Below, one piece after another: positions 1 to 9,407 of a stretch of 64,000 nucleotides of DNA (positions are counted from its first letter, which is position 1; every line of letters begins with the position of its first letter). The position numbers and the translations under genes are program-made. The notes under the pieces are model-generated. The model worked only from the letters and a program-made list of their open reading frames with translations. It did no database searches and was not told the DNA's origin. The stretch comes from Wenzhouxiangella sp. 15190 (GTDB taxonomy: Bacteria; Pseudomonadota; Gammaproteobacteria; Xanthomonadales; Wenzhouxiangellaceae): the NCBI RefSeq assembly GCF_003417465.1, contig NZ_QVMV01000011.1:1-64000 (forward strand). Direction: 5' to 3'.

Positions 1-1
1 G

Positions 2-136
2 CACTGGGGTGAGGTCACCTTCACGTTCGAGAACTGCCAGGAGGCTACCGCCGAAATCTCCGGTCTCGACGGCACCCAAACCCACGACCTCGTCAGGATC
101 AGCGAAACCGCCGGCATGGCCGACTGCGGGCTGTAA
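2..136 (+). CDS. C-terminal fragment of a secreted-type protein (5' end outside window)
   Basis: The frame is open from the window edge to a TAA at 134-136 and encodes 44 residues ending GMADCGL. It contains a WGEVTFTFENC stretch, then GLDGT, then a final Cys. This looks like the closing strands of a small beta-rich domain that I associate with exported proteins of Wenzhouxiangella/Lysobacter type; the C-terminal region of the subtilisin at 50409-54464 has a similar flavour. The function cannot be given from this fragment. A strong hairpin follows at 156-201. Confidence 0.55.
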   Translation, partial: HWGEVTFTFENCQEATAEISGLDGTQTHDLVRISETAGMADCGL

Positions 137-155
137 TTCCGAGCACTTCCAACAC

Positions 156-206
156 GGCGGCCGGCCTTGCCAGCGCCAAAGCTGGCAACGGTCCGGCCGC
201 CATTTT
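156..206 (+). terminator. Long hairpin followed by a short T-run
   Basis: GGCGGCCGG (156-164) pairs with CCGGCCGCC (193-201). The inner arms around 165-174 and 181-191 extend the stem past two bulged bases, and ATTTTC follows. It suits an intrinsic terminator of the upstream gene. It ends only about 30 bases before the next start codon, so the next gene either has its promoter upstream and reads through, or the hairpin is a leader element. Confidence 0.6.
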
Positions 207-231
207 CATGCCAGCTTCAAGAGGGCTACCC

Positions 232-1707
232 ATGCATACCAGGCAGCTGTGGATTGCAGCCATCATTCTTCTGTTCTTGCCGTGTCTGTCAGCGGCCGAT
301 ACCACCATCACCTACCAGGGCCAACTCCAGGACCCCAACGGGCCGGTCACCGGCACCTCCGGCATGGAGTTCCGGCTGTTCGACAGCCTGGCCGACGGCG
401 CCCAGGTGGGCAATGAGGTCGTACTGTCCGCAGTACCGGTTACCGACGGCCTGTTTCAGGCCGAGCTGGACTTCGGCGCGGTTTTTGATGGCTCAGGTTT
501 GTTTCTCGAGGTAAGCGTAGAGGGCCAGGCGCTCAGTCCCCGCCAGGCGATTAAGTCCGCACCCATGGCCCAGTTCGCCATGACCCCGGCAGGCCCCGAG
601 GGGCCGGCAGGTCCCGAAGGTGCCTCGCCGTTTGAGCTGGTTGGGGATGATGCCGTATATACGCAGGGTAACGTTGGCATCGGTACCGACTCACCGGGCG
701 CGGCGCTGGATGTGGTTGGCTCGGGCGAGTTTGGTGCGGTGCTCAACCAAGCCAGTGGCAGCAACAGTTTTGTCACCGGTGGTTCAGAAACCCTTCCCAA
801 CACGGCTGATGGTACCCGCAGTTTTGTCGGCGGCGGCCGGAGAAACATCGCGAGCAGCCGCTTCAGTTTTGTCGGCGGCGGCAGCCGCAACAACGCCAGC
901 GGTTCGTACAGTTTTGTCGGCGGAGGATTTCGCAATACCGCCAGTGGACAGAGCAGTTTTGTCGGCGGCGGCAACGACAACAACGCAAATGGCGAGGCGA
1001 GTTATGTCGCTGGCGGCAGCAATAACTCCGTTAACGGCGATTTCAACTTTGCGGCTGGCCGAAATACTGACATCACTGGCAATGGCAACTTTATTTGGTC
1101 TGATAGCCTCGATGTTACGACAACCATCTTTGGAAGCCCAATAGAATTGGACAACAGTTTTTTCGTTCGCAGCACGGGTGGTGTGGTCTTCGTAACTGCC
1201 GTTGATGAAGATATTGGCCACCCGCTTTCAGGGGCCGTCCTGGAACCTGGCGGTTCATCCTGGCAGGCCGTAAGTGACCGCAACGCAAAGATGGCGATCA
1301 AACAAGTCGATCCTGCCAAGGTGCTCGAAAGCCTGATGGAAATGCCAATTAGCGAATACAGCTACAAGAGCCAGAAGGAGAGTATTCGCCACGTAGGACC
1401 GATGGCCCAGGATTTTCACCCATTGTTCGGCTTGGGTGAGGACGAGTTGCGAGTCAGTGCCATGAACTTGTCAGGTATTGCTCTGGCCGCAATCCAGGGG
1501 CTTAACAGCAAGCTCGACAGCTTGGTGAATCACGTATTGGATTTGGAAGCAAGCAATGCCGAGCTTGCCGGGCGGTTGGCTGTGCTGGAAGACGAAAACG
1601 CCGAGCTGCGCCAACTGGCCGAGCGCAACGCGGAGTTGGCCGATCGCCTTGCCATTCTCGAAGCGCTGTTGCTCGACAATCGCCAGGTTGCGGAGCAAGC
1701 ACGATGA
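232..1707 (+). CDS. Secreted fibre-like protein with YadA-head-type repeats and C-terminal S74 autochaperone (fibre 1)
   Basis: 491 residues. The ATG at 232 is preferred over 208 because an AGAGGG site lies just upstream and a signal peptide (MHTRQLWIAAII..., ending near SAA) starts there. Order: signal peptide; ITYQGQL domain (about 22-115) shared with the genes at 9408 and 16727; short collagen-like GPEGPAGPEG stretch; 15-residue SFVGGG...N.ASG repeats (about 190-270) like YadA/Hia head repeats; Peptidase_S74 domain from S348, with K353 at the +5 position of the known Ser-Lys dyad and an RHVGPMAQDF strand; coiled coil from about 420. In phage tailspikes this domain trimerises the fibre and then cuts itself off before the Ser. 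Here it follows a Sec signal, so an exported trimeric fibre is inferred. The next gene overlaps by ATGA. Confidence 0.8.
   Translation: MHTRQLWIAAIILLFLPCLSAADTTITYQGQLQDPNGPVTGTSGMEFRLFDSLADGAQVGNEVVLSAVPVTDGLFQAELDFGAVFDGSGLFLEVSVEGQALSPRQAIKSAPMAQFAMTPAGPEGPAGPEGASPFELVGDDAVYTQGNVGIGTDSPGAALDVVGSGEFGAVLNQASGSNSFVTGGSETLPNTADGTRSFVGGGRRNIASSRFSFVGGGSRNNASGSYSFVGGGFRNTASGQSSFVGGGNDNNANGEASYVAGGSNNSVNGDFNFAAGRNTDITGNGNFIWSDSLDVTTTIFGSPIELDNSFFVRSTGGVVFVTAVDEDIGHPLSGAVLEPGGSSWQAVSDRNAKMAIKQVDPAKVLESLMEMPISEYSYKSQKESIRHVGPMAQDFHPLFGLGEDELRVSAMNLSGIALAAIQGLNSKLDSLVNHVLDLEASNAELAGRLAVLEDENAELRQLAERNAELADRLAILEALLLDNRQVAEQAR
820..1044 (+). repeat. Five tandem 45-bp coding repeats (15-residue head repeats)
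   Basis: Five in-frame units each begin with Ser-Phe/Tyr-Val-(Gly/Ala)-Gly-Gly and continue as NxASGx. They fit the left-handed parallel beta-roll repeats of YadA-like heads. The DNA copies are diverged but still recognisable, so copy-number change by slippage is possible. Confidence 0.75.
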
Positions 1708-2015
1708 AAGCTGCCATCTCGACAAGCCAGCTCCTGGCAGCCTTACTGCTGCTCGCCCTGACGGGCGCAGCTTCTGGCGAGACCTGCGAGGACGCCTACT
1801 GCATCGACTGGTGGAGCATCGACAGCGGCGGGGAAATGTTTTCCCAATCGGGTGACGGCCACTGGCAGCTCTCCGGCACCGTCGGGCAGTGGGACGCCAC
1901 GCCGGCCCGTGAACTCTCCGGCGGCGAATGGCGCCTGACCGGCGGCCTCTGGGGGCTGACTCTTGAAGAACTGGCCGATCGCTTGTTCGACGACCGGTTC
2001 GAGCCGGCGCCATGA
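1704..2015 (+). CDS. Small secreted protein with SGTVGQW / SGGEWRLTGG motifs and an FDDRFE tail
   Basis: 103 residues: a signal peptide (cut near ASG), then WWSIDSGGE, SGTVGQWD and SGGEWRLTGGLW, ending LFDDRFEPAP. It is a clear paralogue of the gene at 15375. GTxGQ and GGxW motifs recur in many exported proteins of unknown function. The start overlaps the stop of fibre 1 (ATGA), implying translational coupling and a joint role. There are two Cys (CEDAYC) right after the signal peptide. The tail resembles those of the proteins at 13699, 15375 and 36086. No enzymatic motif is visible. Confidence 0.7.
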   Translation: MKAAISTSQLLAALLLLALTGAASGETCEDAYCIDWWSIDSGGEMFSQSGDGHWQLSGTVGQWDATPARELSGGEWRLTGGLWGLTLEELADRLFDDRFEPAP

Positions 2016-2151
2016 GCTTCCTAAGCCGCACCGAAACTATTCGAGCAATATCCGCCACTCGAAGATTGCAGCTCATCCCGACCATCTACCGCCAAACCGG
2101 GCCGGTCCAAATGCCGGAATGGCGCCATTTCCACAGACGAAGGACAATAAA

Positions 2152-2532
2152 ATGAATATACGACAGACCATCCTCATCCTGTGCGCTGCTGTCATGCTCG
2201 CAGCCGCATCGAACACCGTAACCGCCCAGGACCCGGCTGCCCCAACCAGCCCTTACGGACAGCAGGAGGGCCCCGGGGGCGATCGACTGCAGCGTGAAAA
2301 GCAATCGTCGGCCAGCTTCGATGCCAACACGTCGATCAGGGAGTTTCCGACGGACGTCTTCTTTCCGACCGACGTATTCAACGAGCGCAGTATCCAGGGT
2401 CTCGAGCGCGCCGGGATCCGAACGGTCGGCGAGCTGGTCAAGGCCGATCCGCGCCAGGTCGGCAAGCGCCTGAAGATGGATCCGCAGGCGGTGCGGGATA
2501 CACAGAAGAAAATCTACGAAAGCCTGCGCTGA
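2152..2532 (+). CDS. Exported small protein with a helix-hairpin-helix-like C-terminus
   Basis: 126 residues. The ATG at 2152 is chosen over upstream in-frame starts because AAGGA precedes it and a signal peptide (MNIRQTILILCAAVML..., cut near TAQ) begins there. The middle is polar and low complexity. Residues about 75-126 (GLERAGIRTVGELVKADP...) resemble the HhH-type fold of the RNA polymerase alpha C-terminal domain. Such a domain usually binds DNA or protein, which is odd in an exported protein. The real role is unknown. Two hairpins follow the stop. Confidence 0.65.
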   Translation: MNIRQTILILCAAVMLAAASNTVTAQDPAAPTSPYGQQEGPGGDRLQREKQSSASFDANTSIREFPTDVFFPTDVFNERSIQGLERAGIRTVGELVKADPRQVGKRLKMDPQAVRDTQKKIYESLR

Positions 2533-2756
2533 GGCAAACACATCGCGAAGCTCCCCGGACTGCGGGAAGCTTCCCGGCCTTGAGGCCGGCGAGTGAGTTT
2601 GATTCGTCTTCGCCTGTCGAAGCGCAGCAGTTCTTCGCGCCGCGACTTCTCCGGGATGCCACCGCCACAGTGAACGCACACGGTTTCCGTCACAGGCATC
2701 AGCTGATGGCAGGTCGGGCATTCCAGTCGCGTTTCGAGCCGAATGGGTGGTGACAG
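2514..2756 (-). CDS. Possible zinc-ribbon mini-protein with a non-ATG start, in frame after the acyl-CoA dehydrogenase stop
   Basis: Directly after the TGA of the acyl-CoA dehydrogenase the same frame stays open to a TAG at 2514. It encodes ...RLECPTCHQLMP...CVHCGGGIPEKSRREELLRFD: two CxxC knuckles 11 residues apart followed by a basic segment, a typical zinc ribbon. No ATG lies before the first CxxC (the only one is at 2699, inside the ribbon), so translation would need a CTG (2756) or ATT (2744) start, coupling to the upstream stop, or readthrough. The C-terminal 20 or so residues overlap the terminator hairpins and may not be meaningful. The start given is a guess. Confidence 0.35.
   Translation of the reverse strand: MSPPIRLETRLECPTCHQLMPVTETVCVHCGGGIPEKSRREELLRFDRRRRIKLTRRPQGREASRSPGSFAMCLPQRRLS
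2547..2589. terminator. Two back-to-back hairpins between converging reading frames
   Basis: GAAGCT-C-CCCG pairs with CGGG-A-AGCTTC (2547-2573). It is followed immediately by CCGGCC-TTGA-GGCCGG (2574-2589). There is no long T-run on either strand, so termination is likely but not certain. Confidence 0.4.
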
Positions 2757-2771
2757 GTGCTTCTGGAGGGC

Positions 2772-3983
2772 TCAGCCCTCCTTGTACTTCGACAACTCGA
2801 ACCGGGCGACGAGAGCACGGTGCACTTCATCCGGCCCGTCGGCGATGCGCAGCGAACGCGCACCGGTCCAGGCGGCAGCAAGCGGGAAATCGTCGCTCAG
2901 GCCCGCGCCACCGTGAAGCTGCATGGCCATATCGATGACCTGCTGCGCCATCGACGGCACGGCCACCTTGATCTGGCTGACTTCGCTCATCGAACGCGCG
3001 ATCCCCCGGTGGTCCAGGCTCCACGCGGCCTTGAGCACCAGCAGGCGGGCCTGCTCGATGGCAATCCGGGCATCGGCGATGCGCTCGGCATTGCCGCCCA
3101 GCTTGGCCAGTGGCCGGCCGAAGGCCTCACGCGACACGGCCCGCTTGCAGGCCAGTTCCAGGGCATGCTCGGAAAGCCCGATCAGGCGCATGCAGTGATG
3201 AATGCGGCCCGGCCCGAGCCGGCCCTGAGCGATCTCGAAACCCTTGCCCGGTCCGGCGATGATGGCCGACTTTGGCAGACGTACGTCGGTGAAACTGGCC
3301 TCGCCATGACCCAGCGGTGCATCATGGAATCCCATGGCATTGAGCATGCGCTCGATCTTGACCCCCGGCGTATCCAGCGGCACAAGAACCATTGAGTGGC
3401 GATAGTGACGATCGGCATCGGGATCGGTCAGTCCCATGAAAATCGCGACCCGGCAGTTGGGATGACCCAGCCCGGTCGACCACCACTTGCGCCCGTTGAG
3501 TACGACCTCGTCCCCTTCGACGACAGCCGTAGCCTCCATATTGGTGGCATCCGAGGAGGCCACATCCGGCTCGGTCATGCAGAAGGCCGAACGGATTTCG
3601 CCGGCCAGCAGCGGCTTCAACCATTCTTCCTGCTGCTCATCGGAGCCGTAGTGGTAGAGCACCTCCATGTTGCCAGTATCGGGGGCATTGCAGTTGAAGA
3701 CCTCGGGCGCGATCAGCGAGCGACCCATGCGCTCGGCCAGCGGCGCGTAGTCAAGATTCGACAGGCCCTGTCCCAACTCCTCGTCGGGCAGAAACAGGTT
3801 CCATAGTTCCTGCGCGCGTGCCTTGCGCTTGAGTTCTTCGATGATCGGCAACTCCTGCCACGGATCATCCAGCCGCGCCACCTGCCGTTGCCAGTCCATT
3901 TCGACCGGCTCGACTTCCTCGCGCATGAACCGGCGCAGACGGCGGGCAATGTCCCTGCCCTTGTCGGTCGGCGTGAAATCCAT
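2772..3983 (-). CDS. Acyl-CoA dehydrogenase (ACAD10/11-like subgroup)
   Basis: 403 residues, FAD-dependent. It should oxidise an acyl-CoA to the trans-2-enoyl-CoA, passing electrons to ETF. Visible motifs are FCMTEPDVASSDATN (FAD/substrate loop), GRKWWSTGLGHPNC (mid beta-domain) and the C-terminal ADGPDEVH, whose Glu lies where the catalytic base sits in this subgroup. The length is normal for the family. The gene ends in a GGAGGGC-TGA-GCCCTCC palindrome with the stop codon in the loop. Its chain-length preference cannot be read from the sequence. Confidence 0.9.
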   Translation of the reverse strand: MDFTPTDKGRDIARRLRRFMREEVEPVEMDWQRQVARLDDPWQELPIIEELKRKARAQELWNLFLPDEELGQGLSNLDYAPLAERMGRSLIAPEVFNCNAPDTGNMEVLYHYGSDEQQEEWLKPLLAGEIRSAFCMTEPDVASSDATNMEATAVVEGDEVVLNGRKWWSTGLGHPNCRVAIFMGLTDPDADRHYRHSMVLVPLDTPGVKIERMLNAMGFHDAPLGHGEASFTDVRLPKSAIIAGPGKGFEIAQGRLGPGRIHHCMRLIGLSEHALELACKRAVSREAFGRPLAKLGGNAERIADARIAIEQARLLVLKAAWSLDHRGIARSMSEVSQIKVAVPSMAQQVIDMAMQLHGGAGLSDDFPLAAAWTGARSLRIADGPDEVHRALVARFELSKYKEG

Positions 3984-4049
3984 CGAAATACCCCGTAGCA
4001 GCAGAACCAGCCCACAATCCTACCCGATTGCCCTTGAAAAGCGGCGTCA

Positions 4050-4110
4050 CCGGTTCGTTATTCCGCTACGACGAACCGGCGATTCCGGCGTTCGATACGC
4101 GAGCATCGAA
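4050..4110. terminator. Two hairpins between typA and the acyl-CoA dehydrogenase gene
   Basis: CCGGTTCGT (4050-4058) pairs with ACGAACCGG (4071-4079), and TTCGAT (4091-4096) pairs with ATCGAA (4105-4110). Both lie between the stop of typA and the start of the next same-strand gene. Neither has a clear T-run; they could attenuate or terminate typA transcripts or stabilise their 3' ends. Confidence 0.35.
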
Positions 4111-4123
4111 GTAGCTGATTCGC

Positions 4124-5935
<1,812 letters not shown>

Positions 5936-6015
5936 TAAAAGGCCGTAGGTGTAGAAAACTTAGCCGACCATTATACCTTGAAAACGCTTGACCCCGCCTA
6001 GCGGCATCACTCCCG

Positions 6016-8637
6016 TCAGTTCGTCGCTGCCACTGACTCCAGGCGCGCGGCCAATTCCTGCGTGCTCAACAGATCGGGATGCTCGGCCGGCAGCACATCG
6101 GCCCGGATAGCCAGCGCCCGGCTGATTTGTCTTCGGGCATGCTCCTCCCGCTCCAGTTTAAGATTTACCTCACCCATGCGATGCAAAACGCTCGCTACCT
6201 TGGCGTGATTTTCGCCATAGATTTCGCTATAGATGTCCAGCGACTGTCGGTAATGATCGAGGGCGCTTTTATGTTGCCCAAGATCCGCGCGGATGGTGCC
6301 CAGGTTATTGAGGTTGGCTGCCACGGCGCTCGATCGCGGCCCGCGATGCGTCTCGTTGATCGCCTGGACCTGCTTTAACAGATTCTCGGCACGTTGGAGA
6401 TCGCCTGCTTCCCTGGCAACGGCGGCCAGGGCCTGGAGCGCGCCGGCCACCTCGGGGTGGTCCGAACCATAGACTTCCCGCCTGATGTCCAGGCTTTCAT
6501 TCCAGGCCCGTCCCGCGCCCGCGTGGTCACCCGCCTTGTACTGTGCATAGCCCAGCTCGAACCAGGCGGTGGCAACGGCCGGGTGCCGGTCGTCGTAGAT
6601 CCGGCGCGTGGCCACGAGCAGCCGACTCAATATGTCGGCTGCGCCTTCATGATCGCCCAGGTGGTTCTTCACCGCGGCCAGGCGTGTGTCGGTCTTGATC
6701 GAGACCGGATGATCCGGTCCAAGCTGAGACGCGAACTGTTGGCTGGCACGCTGCAGCTGGGAGAGTGAGCGGTCGAAATCACCGATCCGATAATTGGTCA
6801 TGGCCAGATCACTCAGGATATGGCTGACAGGCTGGCTTTGCTCGCCGTCCATCTCACGCCGGATGGACAGGGCCTGACGGAGTGCATTACGAGCCTCGGC
6901 GAAGTTGCCGGAGTTGCGTCGCGCATTGCCCAGCCGGTGATAGGTGTTGGCCAGCTCGTCTTCCGGAACCGGCGACTGCGCGCGAACGATGGCCAGAGCC
7001 TGCGTATGTGCCGCCACGGCCTCTTCGGGACGATCCATGTGATGCAGTGTCTGACCCAGGTTGTTATAGCCCTGGGCGACGCGCAAGTCGCGCTCGCCAT
7101 GGGCCTGGTGAAGCAGTTCGACGGTCCGCTCGGCCAGATCAAGCGAACGGTCGTACTCGCCCAGTGCACGGTAAACCCGGGCCAGAACGCCGGCCATTTG
7201 CGCCTGGATGGCCGGCCGGGCATCGAGCGCGTCGAGTTCCCGCCCGCCACGCGCAAGCAATTCGCGCACGGGAAGCTCCGGCCCCGCTTCATAGACGGGG
7301 TCGGCCGACTCGAATAGTCCGACCAGAAAGTCACTGATCATCGTGGCCTTCGAGGCTTCCAGCTGCGCACGGTCGCGTTCGGCCTGGAGCCGATCGATAT
7401 GCAGGACAACCGCGCTGACCGCAATGACCAGTCCCAGCGCCGAGGCCGCCAGGCCCCAGGGATGCCGTATGGCGTACTTGACCAGCCGATACCGTACCCC
7501 GTCCGGGCGCGCCTTGACCGGACGTCCTTCCAGAAAGTTATCGAGGTCGTTGCCGAAGACCCGGACGCTCGCGTAGCGGCGTTCCGGTTCCTTTCTCAGT
7601 GCCATCAGCACGATCTGGTCGAGATCACCGCGCAGCCGGCGCCTGAGCGCCTGGCGCGTACTGCCGAACTCCCGGGCCAACTGTCCCTTATCGAGCCATC
7701 GCTCGCTCGGAGCGGTCGGCTGGGCATGCGTGACCGCCTCGATCCATTCGGCCGGGGACTCGCCGGTAGTTTCGTAGGGTGATTCCGCACACAGCAATCG
7801 ATACAGCACCAGCCCGAGCTGATAGACCTCGGAGCGCACGTCAATGGCCTTGCCGTTGAGCTGCTCGGGGCTGGCGTATTCGGGGGTCAGCCAGCGCCGG
7901 CTAAGTTGCGTGGCTTCCTGCACGCCCGAGGCCAGATCGGCCTGTATGCCTCCCAGCCCGAAATCGACCAGGCGCACGCGCCCGTAATCGTCGACCAGGA
8001 TGTTCGCCGGTTTGATATCGCGATGCAGCACCATCTGCCCATGGGCGTAATCGAGCGCCTCGCAGACCTGCCTGATCAGCGATACGCGAGCCCGGATTCC
8101 CAGCCGGTAACGACTGCAGTAGTCGTCAATGGGCTGCCCTTCGATATGTTCCATGGCGAACCAGGGCCGCCCGTCGGCGGTCAAGCCGCCGTCGATAAGT
8201 CGGGCAATGCCCGGATGCTCGAGTCGCGAGAGGAGATCCCGTTCGCGCTCGAACCGCCCCACGGCCGCCTCGTCCGGACGGGCACCGCCCAGCACCTTGA
8301 GCGCGACAGTCTGCTCGAACCCGCCGCTGACCCGACGGGCCCGATAGACCACGCCCATGCCGCCCGAGCCGATGGCCTGCTCGATCCGGAAGGGGCCAAT
8401 GACTTCTCCCGGCCCCGCCTGGCCGCTCTCGGCCAGCGCAGCGGCCAGCCGGGCGCCGAACTCCGGCTCTCCCGCCGGCGACCGCGTCAGGGCTTCCAGG
8501 GGCTGTCCGGCATGCGCGAGAAGCCGACGCGCCTGTTCGTCGGACGCTTCCTCATCCTCGTCGATACTGTCCGGCTCACCGGCCAGCTTCCGCTCGAGCC
8601 AGCGGTCCAGTTCGCGCAGCCGTTCTATTGAGGTCAT
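6016..8637 (-). CDS. Membrane-anchored Ser/Thr protein kinase with C-terminal TPR array (kinase 1)
   Basis: 873 residues from the ATG at 8637; the frame also opens at a TTG at 8661. The PknB-type kinase domain has the P-loop GSGGMGVVY, the VALK lysine (K114), HRDIKPAN (D207) and DFG (225-227), so it should be active. A single membrane helix follows at about 394-413, then tetratricopeptide repeats to the end, predicted on the far side of the membrane as a sensor. It diverges from the ECF sigma gene at 8742. In Vibrio parahaemolyticus a kinase of this kind (PknT) activates its ECF43 partner EcfP by threonine phosphorylation; the same pairing is inferred here. Confidence 0.88.
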   Translation of the reverse strand: MTSIERLRELDRWLERKLAGEPDSIDEDEEASDEQARRLLAHAGQPLEALTRSPAGEPEFGARLAAALAESGQAGPGEVIGPFRIEQAIGSGGMGVVYRARRVSGGFEQTVALKVLGGARPDEAAVGRFERERDLLSRLEHPGIARLIDGGLTADGRPWFAMEHIEGQPIDDYCSRYRLGIRARVSLIRQVCEALDYAHGQMVLHRDIKPANILVDDYGRVRLVDFGLGGIQADLASGVQEATQLSRRWLTPEYASPEQLNGKAIDVRSEVYQLGLVLYRLLCAESPYETTGESPAEWIEAVTHAQPTAPSERWLDKGQLAREFGSTRQALRRRLRGDLDQIVLMALRKEPERRYASVRVFGNDLDNFLEGRPVKARPDGVRYRLVKYAIRHPWGLAASALGLVIAVSAVVLHIDRLQAERDRAQLEASKATMISDFLVGLFESADPVYEAGPELPVRELLARGGRELDALDARPAIQAQMAGVLARVYRALGEYDRSLDLAERTVELLHQAHGERDLRVAQGYNNLGQTLHHMDRPEEAVAAHTQALAIVRAQSPVPEDELANTYHRLGNARRNSGNFAEARNALRQALSIRREMDGEQSQPVSHILSDLAMTNYRIGDFDRSLSQLQRASQQFASQLGPDHPVSIKTDTRLAAVKNHLGDHEGAADILSRLLVATRRIYDDRHPAVATAWFELGYAQYKAGDHAGAGRAWNESLDIRREVYGSDHPEVAGALQALAAVAREAGDLQRAENLLKQVQAINETHRGPRSSAVAANLNNLGTIRADLGQHKSALDHYRQSLDIYSEIYGENHAKVASVLHRMGEVNLKLEREEHARRQISRALAIRADVLPAEHPDLLSTQELAARLESVAATN

Positions 8638-8741
8638 TGCATTGCCGCCAATACGGCACAAATGGCTGAAAAGTCCCGTTATTGATACTATTCAATTCAA
8701 GGGAAGCCCTCAAGTTCGCTGGTTAAGGGGAACGCTGCCGC

Positions 8742-9296
8742 ATGAGCAATACCGGTGTTATTACAACCCGCCTGGAAGAATGGAGCGAGGGCAACAAGGA
8801 GGCCCTGGATGCCTTGATGCCCCTCGTCTACGAGGACCTGCGAAGCATCGCCCGCCAGCAGCTAAGCCGCCTGCGGCCAAATCAGACCCTCAATACCACC
8901 GCCCTGGTCAACGAAAGCTACGCCAAACTGCAGGCCGGCAATTCACTCGATCTCGAGGACCGCAATCATTTCTTCGCGGTTGCCGCCTGCGCCATGCGCC
9001 AGATCATTGTCGACGAAGCTCGCAGCCTCATGGCCGACAAGCGCACTGGTATCAAGGTCGATCTCGACCAGATTCCGCAGTCGATCGAGGAGCACACGGA
9101 GCAGATTCTGTTCGTCGATCAGTTGCTGGGGCGCCTCGAACAGATCAATGCCGACTTGGTTCGCCTGATCGAATGCCGCTTCTACGCAGGCTATACCCAT
9201 GAGGAAACAGCCAAAATCCTCGGCATTTCCCTGCGCACCGCACAACGCCGCTGGCAGCAGGCCAATGCCTGGCTCCACGAGCTGGCTTCCATCTAA
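8742..9296 (+). CDS. RNA polymerase sigma factor, Sigma70_ECF / ECF43-like (sigma 1)
   Basis: 184 residues; an AAGGGG site precedes the ATG. Region 2 spans about 20-85 and region 4, with a helix-turn-helix (YTHEETAKILGISLRTAQRRW), spans 150-180. The family is the TIGR02999 type. Region 2.2, which in ordinary ECF factors holds acidic residues contacting beta-prime, here reads NTTALVNESY (T52, T53). This charge loss is the feature known from EcfP, where phosphorylation of a threonine restores the contact. No anti-sigma gene is adjacent; the divergent kinase takes that place. Likely targets are the genes with a TGGCG-N16/17-CGTA element downstream. Confidence 0.9.
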   Translation: MSNTGVITTRLEEWSEGNKEALDALMPLVYEDLRSIARQQLSRLRPNQTLNTTALVNESYAKLQAGNSLDLEDRNHFFAVAACAMRQIIVDEARSLMADKRTGIKVDLDQIPQSIEEHTEQILFVDQLLGRLEQINADLVRLIECRFYAGYTHEETAKILGISLRTAQRRWQQANAWLHELASI

Positions 9297-9345
9297 GCCT
9301 GTCAGTTCCAAACCAGGCTGTGGCGACGCGGGTGAATTTGCATCC

Positions 9346-9377
9346 TGGCGGACTTTTCCGGTTGTTCTCGTAGAAGG
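9346..9377 (+). promoter_or_regulatory. Putative ECF promoter of fibre 2 (TGGCGG-N17-CGTA)
   Basis: TGGCGG at 9346-9351 and CGTA at 9369-9372 followed by GAAGG. It lies 36 bases before the start codon of the fibre 2 gene, so transcription would begin near 9380. CGTA is a common -10 core of ECF promoters. The same element with nearly the same spacing precedes the genes at 13699, 16727 and, on the other strand, 16590. Confidence 0.6.
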
Positions 9378-9407
9378 AAGTGAACCCATCAATAGCCGGG
9401 GAGTCCG

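Noticed and set aside
820-1044. 45-bp regularly spaced repeats as a CRISPR-like array
   Set aside because: The repeats are contiguous, in frame and encode head-type protein repeats; there are no spacers and no cas genes.
2772-2774. TGA of the acyl-CoA dehydrogenase as a selenocysteine codon
   Set aside because: The family has no selenoproteins, the protein already has normal length, and a hairpin containing the TGA in its loop is not a bacterial SECIS, which lies just downstream.
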